A DNA stretch of 48,905 nt, taken from assembly GCA_022841375.1 (NCBI GenBank), contig JALHRQ010000022.1:1-48905 (forward strand), read 5' to 3'. The stretch comes from Burkholderiales bacterium. Lineage in GTDB: Bacteria > Pseudomonadota > Gammaproteobacteria > Burkholderiales > SG8-41. The translations under genes and the position numbers were made by a program. Below the pieces are notes generated by a model. That model did not search any database. It saw only the letters and a list, made by a program, of their open reading frames with translations, and had not been told where the DNA came from. Positions 17,856 to 26,952 of this stretch are shown piece by piece. Numbering within the stretch: position 1 is the stretch's first letter; every line of letters begins with the position of its first letter.

Positions 17856-18110
17856 CCCTAATTACGCCCCGGTCCGCGTTGTTTTTATGTTTCTACTGAA
17901 TGGCTTAACGACGGAATCTCGAAGATTTTACGATATTCCCCCCTGAAAGTTTCGTTTTTTTAAGTACTTAGTGTGAAACGTCACACAGTATTCAGCGTTG
18001 TCCGACCATCGGTCGGTGCACGCCGACAAACGCGCAAAAAAATAGCGGGCGCTGATGGATGTGCGTGGGGAGTAAACAAAATATTCAATTAAAACATGTG
18101 GTTACAGAAC
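17856..18110. other. Regulatory gap upstream of the kinase operon
   Basis: No gene is seen here. It contains two palindromes: GTGTGA-AACG-TCACAC (17971-17986), about 115 bp before the kinase start, and CCGACC-ATC-GGTCGG (18002-18016). AT-rich DNA at 17935-17975 is a plausible promoter zone for the kinase operon. The first palindrome has CRP-like half-sites but a 4-base spacer in place of 6. Confidence 0.45.
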
Positions 18111-18140
18111 AAATAAAAAAGGCCACGCCGCAGCGTGGCC
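18111..18140 (-). terminator. Rho-independent terminator of the frc operon
   Basis: The minus strand forms GGCCACGC-TGCG-GCGTGGCC, an 8-bp GC-rich stem, followed by TTTTTTATTT. It lies 30 bp beyond the stop of the formyltransferase-like gene. Confidence 0.93.
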
Positions 18141-18169
18141 TTGAACCGGGTTTAAAACTCCGGGAAACG

Positions 18170-19102
18170 TCAGGTGCCGAGCAGCGCACCTTTGGCGAGT
18201 CCATTCGCACGCGCGAATTCACCGCCCGAGAGTTTTTTGCCGTCTTCACCACGTGCACGCAACACTTCGATGAAACCGCCCTGCGCCGTCACCTTGAAAC
18301 TGCCTTCAGTCACCTCGGCGACCTCGCCAATCTTGCCGACGACATCGGCAAAGCGGCGGAACAGGTGTTTGCGCGCATCGAAAATCTGCACTTTCTTGCC
18401 GTTGAGCGTAGTCCATGCGCCGGGCGCCGGATTGGTGCCGCGGATCACGTTGTAAACGAAATCAACATGGTTGGCCCACTGGATGTGTGACTCGCCGGCA
18501 CGGCACCAGCCTTCGTAACTGGCCTGCGACTCGTCCTGCACCGTCTCGGTATGTTTGCCGGCAAATACCAGGTCGGCGGCCTCCAGTATGGCTTTGACGC
18601 CCATCGGAAACAGCTTGTTGAAGTAGACTTCGCCGATGGTTTCGTCAGGGCCGATGTCGCAGGTCTTCTGCAGGATCACCGGGCCTTCGTCCAGACCTTC
18701 ATTGGGGCGGAAAATGGTCAGCCCGGTTTTGGTATCGCCGCGCATGATCGGCCAGTTGATCGACGACGGGCCGCGGTACTTCGGCAGCATTGACGGGTGG
18801 AACTGGATCATGCCCAGCCGCGGCAGATGCACAAACGTATCCGGCGCGAACTGCAGCACATAGGCCATCACGCCGATATCGACGTTCAGCGACTTCAGCG
18901 CATCGTGCGCTTCCGGCACGCGCAGCGACGGAAACTGGAACACTTTCAGGCCGTGTGCTTCTGCGGCGGTGCGCAACGGATCGGCTTTGGCGCCGGGTTT
19001 CTCCGGCGCGCAGAACACGCCGGCGACTTCATCCTTGCGCGCGAGAAATGCCTCGAGTACTTCTTTACCGAAATCCTGCTGTCCGATGATTGCGATTTTC
19101 AT
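18170..19102 (-). CDS. Formyltransferase-fold protein (10-formyl-THF hydrolase-like) of the frc operon
   Basis: The 310-residue protein has an N-terminal Rossmann-type formyltransferase domain (1-200) and a C-terminal Fmt-like barrel (205-310). It resembles the hydrolase half of 10-formyltetrahydrofolate dehydrogenase (IGQQDFGKEV start, HPSMLPKYRGPSSINW, GLDEGP) more than methionyl-tRNA formyltransferase. The catalytic His102 and Asp138 are present, but the Asn of true formyltransferases is Gln100. It starts 36 bp after frc with an AAGGAC ribosome site and shares its terminator. It probably transfers or hydrolyses a formyl group, linking formyl-CoA chemistry to folate. Whether formyl-CoA or 10-formyl-THF is the substrate is not known from sequence. 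Confidence 0.85.
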   Translation of the reverse strand: MKIAIIGQQDFGKEVLEAFLARKDEVAGVFCAPEKPGAKADPLRTAAEAHGLKVFQFPSLRVPEAHDALKSLNVDIGVMAYVLQFAPDTFVHLPRLGMIQFHPSMLPKYRGPSSINWPIMRGDTKTGLTIFRPNEGLDEGPVILQKTCDIGPDETIGEVYFNKLFPMGVKAILEAADLVFAGKHTETVQDESQASYEGWCRAGESHIQWANHVDFVYNVIRGTNPAPGAWTTLNGKKVQIFDARKHLFRRFADVVGKIGEVAEVTEGSFKVTAQGGFIEVLRARGEDGKKLSGGEFARANGLAKGALLGT

Positions 19103-19138
19103 TACGAGTCCTTTGGAGAATACCGGTCGTGGCGGTGA

Positions 19139-20407
19139 TTATTTTTTCTTCGGCGGCAGGCTGAATGCGCCGGCGGCCTTGAGCTTCTCGATGTCGTCGC
19201 CGCCGTAGCCGAGCACATCCTTCAGCACTTCGTCGGTATGCTCGCCCAGCAGCGGCGAACGCTTGATCACCGCCGGTGAAGCCGACATTTTGATCGGCAT
19301 GCCGACGTTGTACCACTTGCCGCGCTGCGGATGATCGAGCTCCACATACATCTCGCGGCCGCGTACGTGTTCGTCATTCGCCAGATCTTCGGTCGACATG
19401 ATCGGGCCGCAGGGCACATCCAGCGGATTAAGAAGGGCCATGAATTCGCGCTTGGTGAATTTTTCGGCGAACTTGTTGATCAGTGTCCACATCAGCTGCT
19501 GATTCTTGCGGCGCTCTCCGATGGTGGCGAAGCGCGGGTCGGTGGCGAGATCGGGCATGCCGATATCCGGCCCGATGCGTTTACCCAGCGCGTCCCACAC
19601 CGCCTCCTGCACCACGATATACAGCCAGTCGTTGGCGCCGTGCGGCTTGCAGTGAATTGCGTTGCCAAGCTGGCCGCCGCCGGAGTCGTTACCTGCGCGC
19701 GGCGTCTCGCCCATGCCCTTGTAGGTCGGCACCGAATATTCCGGCATATCGCCGCGGGTAAGACGCTGGTGGTCGCGCCATTTCACGCGGCACAGGTTCA
19801 TCACGCCGTCCATCATTGCCACTTCGACATACTGGCCCTGGCCGGTGCGGTTGGCCTGGTGCAGTGCGGCCAGCAGGCCGATCGCCAGATGCAGTCCGGT
19901 GCCGGAATCACCGATCTGCGCGCCGGTCACAAACGGCGGGCCGTCGGGCACGCCGGTGGTGCTCATCGCGCCGCCCATCGCCTGCGCGACGTTTTCGTAA
20001 GCCTTGAAATCCGAATACGGGCCGCTGGAACCGAAGCCCTTGATCGAACCCATGACAATCTTCGGATTGATCTCGTGAATCTTTTCCCAGGTGAAGCCGA
20101 AGCGGTCGAGCACGCCGGGGCCGAAGTTTTCCATGATGATGTCGCACTTCATCAGCAGATCGATGAAGACTTTTTTACCATCCGGGTTCTTCATGTTCAC
20201 CGTAATCGAACGCTTGTTGCAGTTCAGCATGGTGAAATAAAGACTGTCGGCGTTCGGCACATCACGCAGCTGGCCGCGCGTCGCGTCGCCCTGTGGCGGC
20301 TCGAACTTGATCACGTCCGCGCCCATCCACGCCAGCAATTGCGAGCACGTCGGGCCCGCCTGCACGTGGGTCATGTCGAGAATTCGAACACCCTTCAATG
20401 CTTCCAT
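19139..20407 (-). CDS. frc: Formyl-CoA:oxalate CoA-transferase
   Basis: The 422-residue class III CoA-transferase is close to the usual 428 of the Oxalobacter enzyme. The start at 20407 has a strong GGAG site, whereas the open frame runs 25 codons further upstream without coding character. The catalytic aspartate that forms the acyl-CoA anhydride is Asp167 in GAQIGDSGTGLH. The N-terminal KGVRILDMTHVQAGP and ENFGPGVLDRFG signatures are typical. It moves CoA from formyl-CoA to oxalate in the cytosol, producing oxalyl-CoA for oxc. It heads a two-gene operon, divergent from a Crp/Fnr-type regulator, with a TTGAC-N4-GTCAA site in the shared promoter region. CoA transferases of this class are similar to one another; the nearby oxc makes the assignment firm. 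Confidence 0.95.
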   Translation of the reverse strand: MEALKGVRILDMTHVQAGPTCSQLLAWMGADVIKFEPPQGDATRGQLRDVPNADSLYFTMLNCNKRSITVNMKNPDGKKVFIDLLMKCDIIMENFGPGVLDRFGFTWEKIHEINPKIVMGSIKGFGSSGPYSDFKAYENVAQAMGGAMSTTGVPDGPPFVTGAQIGDSGTGLHLAIGLLAALHQANRTGQGQYVEVAMMDGVMNLCRVKWRDHQRLTRGDMPEYSVPTYKGMGETPRAGNDSGGGQLGNAIHCKPHGANDWLYIVVQEAVWDALGKRIGPDIGMPDLATDPRFATIGERRKNQQLMWTLINKFAEKFTKREFMALLNPLDVPCGPIMSTEDLANDEHVRGREMYVELDHPQRGKWYNVGMPIKMSASPAVIKRSPLLGEHTDEVLKDVLGYGGDDIEKLKAAGAFSLPPKKK

Positions 20408-20581
20408 TTTGATCTCCAAAAAATTCTGCGGCAGAAAAAAGGCTGCCTGCCCGTTATGTCCGCCGCGTAGATCGCAGCGCATTGGCCGTCTGCATAATTT
20501 TAAATGCAGCCGCGCCGATCCCCCATAATCTGTTACCCGGGAGAGAGGGCGCCACTATAGGGTAATGGCGTTCACGCTGGC

Positions 20582-20597
20582 CTTGACCAGAGTCAAG
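20582..20597. promoter_or_regulatory. Crp/Fnr-type operator between frc and its regulator
   Basis: CTTGAC-CAGA-GTCAAG is a perfect dyad with 6-base arms. It lies 175 bp before frc and 92 bp before the regulator gene. It belongs to a set of four near-identical sites in the window (also 21432, 26768 and 40559). Confidence 0.75.
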
Positions 20598-20688
20598 ATT
20601 CCAAGCCAAAAATTTACCTAATAAACAAATAGTTATAAAATCCAACCCCTGCTGTCCACTGCGCATTCCTCTACCCTTTCCGCCACCC

Positions 20689-21297
20689 ATGACCCAGCTT
20701 GCGCTGCACCCCCAATCCAAAATCATCCGCCTGCAGTTGCGGCAGAACATGGTTTTGAAAACTCTCAGCGCGGCGCAATGGAGCGAATTCGAACCCCTGC
20801 TGGAAATCACCGATTACGCCAAAAGCGAAACCCTGGAACACCAGGGCACACACTCGATGGAGCAGTATTTCATCATCGACGGCATCCTCAAACGTACGGT
20901 TTCCAATGCCCAGGGCAAGGAGATGATCCTGCGTTTTGCCGCCGAAAGCGACATCGACACCAGCTACGCTGCCTGGCGGCTGAAAACGCCGATGCCGTAC
21001 TCGATCCGCGCGGTCACCCGTGTGCGCGCCGCCAAGCTGTCGATGCTGCAATGGGCGGCATTCCTTGAGCGCCATGCCCGGATCAAGGGCGAATTTGAAC
21101 TCGAAGTCATGCGGCTGATGAGCGAAGTGATGGCGCATACCATAACCCTGCATCTGCTCGACGCACCGGGCCGGGTGCAGCGTTTCATGCGCAAAAACAT
21201 CGAACTGGGTGAACGCCTGCCGAAAAAGGAACTGGCCTCCTATTTGAACCTCTCCCCGGAGACACTGAGCCGTCTCAAACGGCGCGGCAAAATTTAA
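20689..21297 (+). CDS. Crp/Fnr-family regulator, probable oxalate-locus regulator
   Basis: The 202-residue protein has a cyclic-nucleotide-binding-like beta roll (about 20-115), a long dimer helix (about 118-150) and a C-terminal winged HTH (about 155-202). There is no cysteine at all, so it cannot hold an FNR iron-sulfur cluster. The effector pocket lacks an obvious cAMP-binding RE...R set. The recognition helix LSPETLSRLKRRG has the ExxSR arrangement FNR uses to read TTGA half-sites, matching the TTGAC dyads nearby. It is divergent from frc and upstream of oxc. It ends soon after the HTH, so it lacks a C-terminal extension. The likely inducer is an oxalate-pathway metabolite (inference). 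Confidence 0.9.
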   Translation: MTQLALHPQSKIIRLQLRQNMVLKTLSAAQWSEFEPLLEITDYAKSETLEHQGTHSMEQYFIIDGILKRTVSNAQGKEMILRFAAESDIDTSYAAWRLKTPMPYSIRAVTRVRAAKLSMLQWAAFLERHARIKGEFELEVMRLMSEVMAHTITLHLLDAPGRVQRFMRKNIELGERLPKKELASYLNLSPETLSRLKRRGKI

Positions 21298-21431
21298 GCG
21301 GCTGCAGCGGGGCGAAAAATCTGCCGGTTTCCCGCCTGCCCCTCGCAAACAGCCGGGCCATTTGATGCATTGCAATACGCTGACCCTGCCGGTCAAACCT
21401 GGGCTTCGAGGGAACTGTCCCGGCGTAAAAA

Positions 21432-21445
21432 TTGACCGGGGTCAA
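21432..21445. promoter_or_regulatory. Crp/Fnr-type operator upstream of oxc
   Basis: TTGAC-CGGG-GTCAA, an exact dyad, lies 185 bp before the oxc start. It sits in the 332-bp gap after the regulator gene, which shows no other gene and probably carries the oxc promoter and leader. Confidence 0.72.
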
Positions 21446-21629
21446 GAGCGCAGGTGCATGCCGCCGCCTATGATACGCCCCAGCTAATCACAGCCCTGTT
21501 AAGGGGCGCAGATTCGCCGTGAACCGATGCAACCCGGCCCTGAACCGATTGGCCCTGCGTCTATCCCCACGGCGGGTTAAATGAGAAAACTCCTGTTCAA
21601 TCGACAGCAAGATCACGAGGCATTCCAAT

Positions 21630-23366
21630 ATGACGACTGACACCCCATCTCAAGAAATGACCGACGGCTTCAACCTGGTCATCGATGCGCTGAAACTCAA
21701 CGGCATCGACACCATTTTCGGTCTTCCCGGCATTCCGATTACCGACCTGACCCGCAAGATGCAGGCTGCCGGCATGCGCGTGATTTCGTTCCGCCACGAG
21801 CAGAATGCCGGCAATGCCGCCGCCATCGCCGGATTTCTGACGCAAAAGCCCGGCATCTGCCTGACAGTGTCCGCGCCCGGCTTTCTCAACGGCCTTAACG
21901 CACTGACCAATGCCACCACCAACTGCTTTCCGATGATCCTGATCAGCGGCTCCAGCGAGCGCGAGATCGTCGACCTGCAGCAGGGTGACTACGAAGAAAT
22001 GGACCAACTGGCGATCGCCAAACCGCTGTGCAAGGCCGCCTTCCGCGTGCTGCATGCCGAGGATATCGGCATCGGCGTCGCGCGCGCAATCCGCGCCGCG
22101 GTCTCCGGCCGTCCGGGCGGTGTTTACCTCGACCTGCCGGCCAAGCTGTTCGCACAGAGCATCGACGCAGCTGCCGGCAAGGCCTCACTGATCAAGGTTG
22201 TCGATCCGGCACCACGGCAGATCCCGGCACCGGAAGCCGTGCAGCGTGCACTTGAAATGCTGAAAAACGCCAAACGCCCGTTGATCGTGCTCGGCAAAGG
22301 TGCCGCCTACGCCCAGGCCGATGACGACATCCGCGCGCTGGTCGAGAAAACCGGCATCCCCTACCTGCCGATGTCGATGGCCAAGGGCCTGCTGCCCGAT
22401 ACCCACAAACAGTCTGCTGCCGCCGCGCGCTCCTATGTGCTGCCGGAGGCCGACGTGGTGATGCTGATCGGCGCGCGCCTGAACTGGCTGCTGTCGCACG
22501 GCAAGGGTAAAACCTGGGGCGGCAAGGACCACAAGGCCTGGGGCGGCCAGAAATACATTCAAATCGACATTTCGCCGCAGGAAGCCGACAGCAATGTACG
22601 CATCGACGCACCGGTGGTCGGTGACATCGGCTCCTGCGTCTCCGCCATGCTCGGCGGCATCAAGGCGGCGGGCGCCGGCTGGCCGCAGCCCTCCGGTGAC
22701 TGGTTGGGCGCAATAGACGAACGCAAAACCAAAAACATCGCCAAGATGGCCGAGACGCTGGCGAAAAATCCGAGCCCGATGAATTTCCACAGCGCGCTCA
22801 ACGTGATGCGCGACGTCATCAAGGACAACCCGGACGCGATGCTGGTCAACGAAGGGGCCAACGCGCTGGACTTCACCCGCAGCATTGTCGACATGTACAA
22901 GCCGCGCAAGCGCCTCGACGTCGGCACCTGGGGCGTGATGGGCATCGGCATGGGCTTTGCCGTCGCCGCCGCCGTGGTCAGCGGCCAGCCGGTGATCGCG
23001 GTCGAGGGCGACAGCGCCTTCGGCTTCTCCGGCATGGAAGTCGAGACCATCTGCCGCTACAACCTGCCGGTGTGCGTGGTGATCATGAACAACAACGGCG
23101 TTTACAAGGGCACCGACGTCAATCCGACCGGCGGTACAGACGTCGCGCCCACGGTGTTCGTCAAAGGCGCGCGTTACGACAAGATGATGGAAGCCTTTGG
23201 CGGCGTCGGCGTACAGGCCACAACGCCCGCAGAATTGCGCAAGGCGGTCGAAGAAGCCGTGCGTTCACGTAAACCGACGCTGATCAATGCCGTGATCGAT
23301 GAAACCGCCGGCACCGAAAGCGGGCGCATCACCAGCCTGAATCCGACAGCGGCAAAAAAGAAATAA
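21630..23366 (+). CDS. oxc: Oxalyl-CoA decarboxylase
   Basis: The 578-residue thiamine-diphosphate enzyme compares with about 568 in Oxalobacter. Glu57 (FRHEQNAGN) is the cofactor-activating glutamate. Tyr121-Glu122 (GDYEEMDQ) match the active-site pair of characterised oxalyl-CoA decarboxylases. The ThDP/Mg motif runs from GDSAFGFSG (460-468) to NNN (487-489). A Rossmann-like middle domain (190-345) would bind ADP/CoA. It converts oxalyl-CoA to formyl-CoA and CO2 in the cytosol, consuming a proton. A GAGG ribosome site precedes the ATG. It is transcribed alone and ends at a bidirectional terminator facing the tct operon. Confidence 0.96.
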   Translation: MTTDTPSQEMTDGFNLVIDALKLNGIDTIFGLPGIPITDLTRKMQAAGMRVISFRHEQNAGNAAAIAGFLTQKPGICLTVSAPGFLNGLNALTNATTNCFPMILISGSSEREIVDLQQGDYEEMDQLAIAKPLCKAAFRVLHAEDIGIGVARAIRAAVSGRPGGVYLDLPAKLFAQSIDAAAGKASLIKVVDPAPRQIPAPEAVQRALEMLKNAKRPLIVLGKGAAYAQADDDIRALVEKTGIPYLPMSMAKGLLPDTHKQSAAAARSYVLPEADVVMLIGARLNWLLSHGKGKTWGGKDHKAWGGQKYIQIDISPQEADSNVRIDAPVVGDIGSCVSAMLGGIKAAGAGWPQPSGDWLGAIDERKTKNIAKMAETLAKNPSPMNFHSALNVMRDVIKDNPDAMLVNEGANALDFTRSIVDMYKPRKRLDVGTWGVMGIGMGFAVAAAVVSGQPVIAVEGDSAFGFSGMEVETICRYNLPVCVVIMNNNGVYKGTDVNPTGGTDVAPTVFVKGARYDKMMEAFGGVGVQATTPAELRKAVEEAVRSRKPTLINAVIDETAGTESGRITSLNPTAAKKK

Positions 23367-23377
23367 GCACACGCAAC

Positions 23378-23418
23378 AAAAAATACGGCCCGGGCAGATG
23401 CCCGGGCCGTATTTTTTT
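23378..23418. terminator. Bidirectional terminator between oxc and tctA
   Basis: A 12-bp stem (TACGGCCCGGGC / GCCCGGGCCGTA) with an AGAT loop is flanked by six A on the left and seven T on the right, so it can end transcripts from both converging genes. Confidence 0.93.
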
Positions 23419-23434
23419 GCCAATGCTGTCGGGA

Positions 23435-24934
23435 TCAGGCCGCGCTCTTGCGCAACGCCGCCTTCATTCGGCCGATCAGGGGCCAGAACAGCATCAGCAA
23501 TCCCAGCGCCATGATGCTGCCGACCAGCCCGTTGGAGAAAAACACCCGCACATCACCTTGCGAGATCAGCATCGACTGCCGGAAAGCATCTTCGGCCTGG
23601 TCGCCCAGAACAAGGGCCAGCACCAGCGGCGCCAGCGGGTAGGACAGTTTCTTGAAGGCGTAGCCCATGACACCGAACAACAGCATGAACCAGATGTCCA
23701 GCATCGCATTGTTAACCGTAAAAGCACCGATGGCGCAGATGACGATGATCACCGGCGCCACGATCGAAAACGGAATGCGCAGGATGGCGGCGAACAGCGG
23801 CACGCAGGTCAGGACGATGATCAGGCCGACGATGTTGCCGAGATACATGCTGGCAATCAGGCCCCAGACAAAATCCTTCTGCTCGACAAACAGCAACGGT
23901 CCCGGCTGCAAGCCCCAGATCAGCAGGCCGCCCAGCAGCACGGCGGCGGTGGGCGACCCGGGGATGCCCAGCGACAACATCGGCAACAGGGCTGCAGTGC
24001 CCGCGGCATGGGCCGCGGTTTCCGGCGCGACTATGCCTTCGGGCATACCGGTACCAAACTTGCCGCCATCAGGGGACATGCGTTTGGCGATGCCGTAACT
24101 CATGAACGAGGCTGGTGTAGCGCCACCCGGCGTGATCCCCATCCAGCAGCCGATGATGCAGCTGCGCAGCGAGGTCAGCCAGAATTTGGGCAGCTTTTTC
24201 CAGGTTTCGATGACAATACGCATGTTGATTTTCGCAGTGCGCCCCTGGAACGACAGGCCCTCCTCCATCGACAACAGGATCTCGCCGATTCCGAACAGGC
24301 CGATCACCGCGATCAGGAAGTCGAAACCGCGCATCAGCTCATGCCAGCCGAAAATCAGGCGCAGCTGGCCGGTGACCGTATCGATACCCACCGCGGCCAG
24401 TGCAAAGCCCAACATCATCGCCGCGACAATCTTGAACGGCGGCTCTTTGCCCATACCGATGAAGCTGCAGAAGGTCAGGAAAAATACGGAAAAGAATTCC
24501 GGTGGACCGAACTGCAACGCAAATTTGGCGACCAGCGGCGCGAGGAAGGTGATCATCACCACCGCAAAAAATGCGCCGATGAAGGACGACGTGAACGCCG
24601 TGGTCAGCGCCTCTCCCGCCTTGCCCTGCTGCGCCATCGGGTAACCGTCAAACGTGGTTGCGACCGACCAGGGTTCGCCCGGAATGTTGAACAGGATGGA
24701 GGTGATCGCACCGCCGAACAGCGCACCCCAGTAAATGCATGAAAGCATGATTACCGCCGAGGTCGGCGGCATGGTGAACGTCAGTGGCAGCAGGATCGCA
24801 ATACCGTTGGCACCGCCCAGACCGGGCAGCACGCCGATCAATACGCCCAATACGACCCCGATCACCATCAACATCAGGTTGAACGGCGTCAGCGCTACGG
24901 AGAACCCGTGAAATAGGGCGTTGATTTCTTCCAA
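23435..24934 (-). CDS. tctA: Tripartite tricarboxylate transporter, large membrane subunit
   Basis: The 499-residue protein has about 11-12 membrane segments and the TctA signatures GVLPGLGGANGIAILLPLTF near 35-54 and GITPGGATPASFMSYG near 255. In the family it forms the carboxylate channel, driven by an ion gradient and fed by a periplasmic binding protein. It is the last gene of tctCBA. The substrate is unknown from sequence; its position between oxc and the shared operator upstream of tctC makes oxalate or a related dicarboxylate a reasonable guess. Confidence 0.94.
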   Translation of the reverse strand: MEEINALFHGFSVALTPFNLMLMVIGVVLGVLIGVLPGLGGANGIAILLPLTFTMPPTSAVIMLSCIYWGALFGGAITSILFNIPGEPWSVATTFDGYPMAQQGKAGEALTTAFTSSFIGAFFAVVMITFLAPLVAKFALQFGPPEFFSVFFLTFCSFIGMGKEPPFKIVAAMMLGFALAAVGIDTVTGQLRLIFGWHELMRGFDFLIAVIGLFGIGEILLSMEEGLSFQGRTAKINMRIVIETWKKLPKFWLTSLRSCIIGCWMGITPGGATPASFMSYGIAKRMSPDGGKFGTGMPEGIVAPETAAHAAGTAALLPMLSLGIPGSPTAAVLLGGLLIWGLQPGPLLFVEQKDFVWGLIASMYLGNIVGLIIVLTCVPLFAAILRIPFSIVAPVIIVICAIGAFTVNNAMLDIWFMLLFGVMGYAFKKLSYPLAPLVLALVLGDQAEDAFRQSMLISQGDVRVFFSNGLVGSIMALGLLMLFWPLIGRMKAALRKSAA

Positions 24935-25002
24935 GTCGCCTGCTCCTCTAAATCAATATGACCGGTATCAGTGCGTTTACCGGGGATGCTCAGAAACCTA
25001 AC

Positions 25003-25527
25003 TCAGTAACCTAAAAAGCTGAGGGGATTGAACGCCCCTTTGAACAGCGGCACCTTGAACCATATTTCGAACATCATGAATGTGGCCACGCTGACGGCGA
25101 TGCCGAGCAGCACGCTCTTGAACCAGGAATATTTGCCGAGCCACACCATGAAAAAAGCGATATAGGCCACCGACGCGACATAAATGCCGATCATCTGGAT
25201 GCCGAATACAAAAATCGCGGCGGGCACCAGCACGGACAGTACCAGCCTGAGCTGATCCCACTCGACGAACACCTTGTGCTCGCCGCGACGCTTGCCGAAA
25301 AAAACCTGGCTCAGGACGCCCAGACTGGACACGCAGATCAACACGGCGATATAAAAGGGGAAATAACCCGCCTCGGGTCCGTCCCCCACCCAGCGAAACC
25401 CCAGACGGACACTGTCATACATGACCAGTCCGCCCAAAGTCAGCAGAAATAGAGCCACTGCAATCTCTGCAGCCCGTACCGAAATGCCGGATGGCACCAC
25501 TTCACCGGAATCCTGTTTGTTTGCCAT
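25003..25527 (-). CDS. tctB: Tripartite tricarboxylate transporter, small membrane subunit
   Basis: The product has 174 residues from the ATG at 25527. A TTG three codons upstream is possible but less likely. It has four hydrophobic segments, including one near residue 20 and a pair in the C-terminal half, the normal TctB topology, with few conserved residues. It lies between tctC and tctA in the operon, 68 bp before tctA, and completes the membrane complex. Confidence 0.9.
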   Translation of the reverse strand: MANKQDSGEVVPSGISVRAAEIAVALFLLTLGGLVMYDSVRLGFRWVGDGPEAGYFPFYIAVLICVSSLGVLSQVFFGKRRGEHKVFVEWDQLRLVLSVLVPAAIFVFGIQMIGIYVASVAYIAFFMVWLGKYSWFKSVLLGIAVSVATFMMFEIWFKVPLFKGAFNPLSFLGY

Positions 25528-25591
25528 GCAATTCAACCCAGTGCTTTAAAGAAATCTGGAAAGCCGGACGCATCCCCGCCGGATACCGGAA

Positions 25592-25617
25592 CCCGACGGG
25601 CCGGGAGGCCCGTCGGG
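25592..25617 (-). other. Intercistronic stem-loop between tctC and tctB
   Basis: A perfect 11-bp stem (CCCGACGGGCC / GGCCCGTCGGG) with a four-base loop starts 12 bp after the tctC stop codon. No T tail follows, so it probably stabilises the tctC 3' end or weakens read-through, giving more binding protein than membrane subunits. Confidence 0.6.
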
Positions 25618-25629
25618 ATAAGCCAATGA

Positions 25630-26643
25630 TCAGGGTTTAGCCAGGAACCCGGCTTCCTTCATCAGGTCGCGGTGCAGCGATTCCGCCTTGGCCACCCAGT
25701 CAGCGTAGGCTTTACCGGTCATGAAAGTCTGGTTGAATGCGCCGTCTTCCATGAATTTTTTCCACTCCGGAGTCGCACGCACCTTGTTGAACAGGTCAAC
25801 ATAAAAAGCGACCACGTCCGGGGGCACACCGGCCGGCATGAAAATGCCGCGCAGCATCACGTAATCCATCGGGATGCCGGCTTCCTTGCAGGTCGGGACG
25901 TCGTTCCAGGACTGTGTTGCGGTGACTTTATCCTTGTACGGCATGCGCTGATCGTCAAACACGCACAATGCACGCAGTGAACCCGCACGCCATTGCGCCA
26001 CCGCCTCGATCGGATTGTTGACGCTCGAGTTGATGTGTTTGCCGACCAGCTGGGTTGCCACCGCACCACCGCCCTTGAACGGGATGTAGGTGAACTTGAC
26101 GCCGGCTGCCTTTTCGATCGCCACGGTGATGATCTGGTCTTCCTGCTTGGAACCCGTGCCGCCCATCTTGAAGGCGTTGGGGCCGCCTTTTTTCACCGCG
26201 TCCAGATACTCCTTGGGGGTTTTGTAGGGATCTTCCGAGTTCACCCACAACACGAAGTTGTCCAGAGACAACATCGCCACCGGAGTCAGATCTTTCCAGT
26301 TGAACGGAACACCGGTGGCCATCGGCGTCGTGAACAGGTTCGACAGCGTGATGATGATTTTGTGCGGGTCGCCCTTGGCCGCCTTGAGCTCAAGGAAACC
26401 TTCGGCGCCGGCGCCACCCGACTTGTTAACGGGAATCAGCGCCTGCTTCATCAGGTTGTGCTTGGCGACGATGCCCTGGATCAGGCGCGCCATCTGGTCA
26501 GCACCACCGCCGGTGCCTGCGGGGATGATGAACTCGACCGACTTGGTCGGCTCCCATGCGGCGACAGGCGATGCCGCGGTCATGAAACCAAGTGCAGCGA
26601 CCAGTGGCAACAGGCCGCGCGAAAATGCTCGCTGAATGTTCAT
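25630..26643 (-). CDS. tctC: Bug/TctC-family periplasmic solute-binding protein
   Basis: The 337-residue precursor has a signal peptide ending near residue 29 (SPVAAWEP). The mature protein starts with the Bug fold (SVEFIIPAGTGGGADQMAR) and has the second-domain carboxylate loop (IPFKGGGAVATQLVGKH near 195). Such proteins bind a carboxylate through two water-bridged loops and deliver it to TctAB. A strong AAGGAGGAG site precedes the ATG. It heads the tct operon, and a TTGAC-CGCA-ATCAA site 125 bp upstream ties it to the oxalate genes. Confidence 0.93.
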   Translation of the reverse strand: MNIQRAFSRGLLPLVAALGFMTAASPVAAWEPTKSVEFIIPAGTGGGADQMARLIQGIVAKHNLMKQALIPVNKSGGAGAEGFLELKAAKGDPHKIIITLSNLFTTPMATGVPFNWKDLTPVAMLSLDNFVLWVNSEDPYKTPKEYLDAVKKGGPNAFKMGGTGSKQEDQIITVAIEKAAGVKFTYIPFKGGGAVATQLVGKHINSSVNNPIEAVAQWRAGSLRALCVFDDQRMPYKDKVTATQSWNDVPTCKEAGIPMDYVMLRGIFMPAGVPPDVVAFYVDLFNKVRATPEWKKFMEDGAFNQTFMTGKAYADWVAKAESLHRDLMKEAGFLAKP

Positions 26644-26767
26644 GTGACTCCTCCTTGTTACGATTGAACGACGGGTTTGCTGAGTTATACCCTGCGACCT
26701 TGATCGCGGCCCAACTTTATTAGTACGTCGTGTGCGTCATTCTTCCGCATAAAGCGCGGTGAAAGAA

Positions 26768-26781
26768 TTGACCGCAATCAA
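26768..26781. promoter_or_regulatory. Crp/Fnr-type operator upstream of tctC
   Basis: TTGAC-CGCA-ATCAA lies 125 bp before tctC. It is one base off a perfect dyad, and the sequence TTGACCGCA is shared with the site before sucC. The surrounding gap (26644-26910) shows no gene. Confidence 0.7.
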
Positions 26782-26910
26782 GAATTGAGTATATCCGCCC
26801 GTTTAACGCATTGGTCACGCATTCGCGCGACCGCGGAGGGGACACGTCTGCTGCCGTCAGGCCAGCACTGAGGTGTGGTTAAAAATAATGTCAATAAATA
26901 CAAACACTTA

Positions 26911-26944
26911 GAAAATCCGCCCGATGCAGAATGCGCCGGACGGA
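26911..26944 (-). terminator. Probable terminator of the transporter-usp operon
   Basis: The minus strand pairs TCCGTCCGGCGCA with TGCATCGGGCGGA, 13 positions with one mismatch and two G-T pairs, around TTC. TTTTC follows. It begins 9 bp after the usp stop codon. Confidence 0.65.
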
Positions 26945-26952
26945 ATCCGTAA

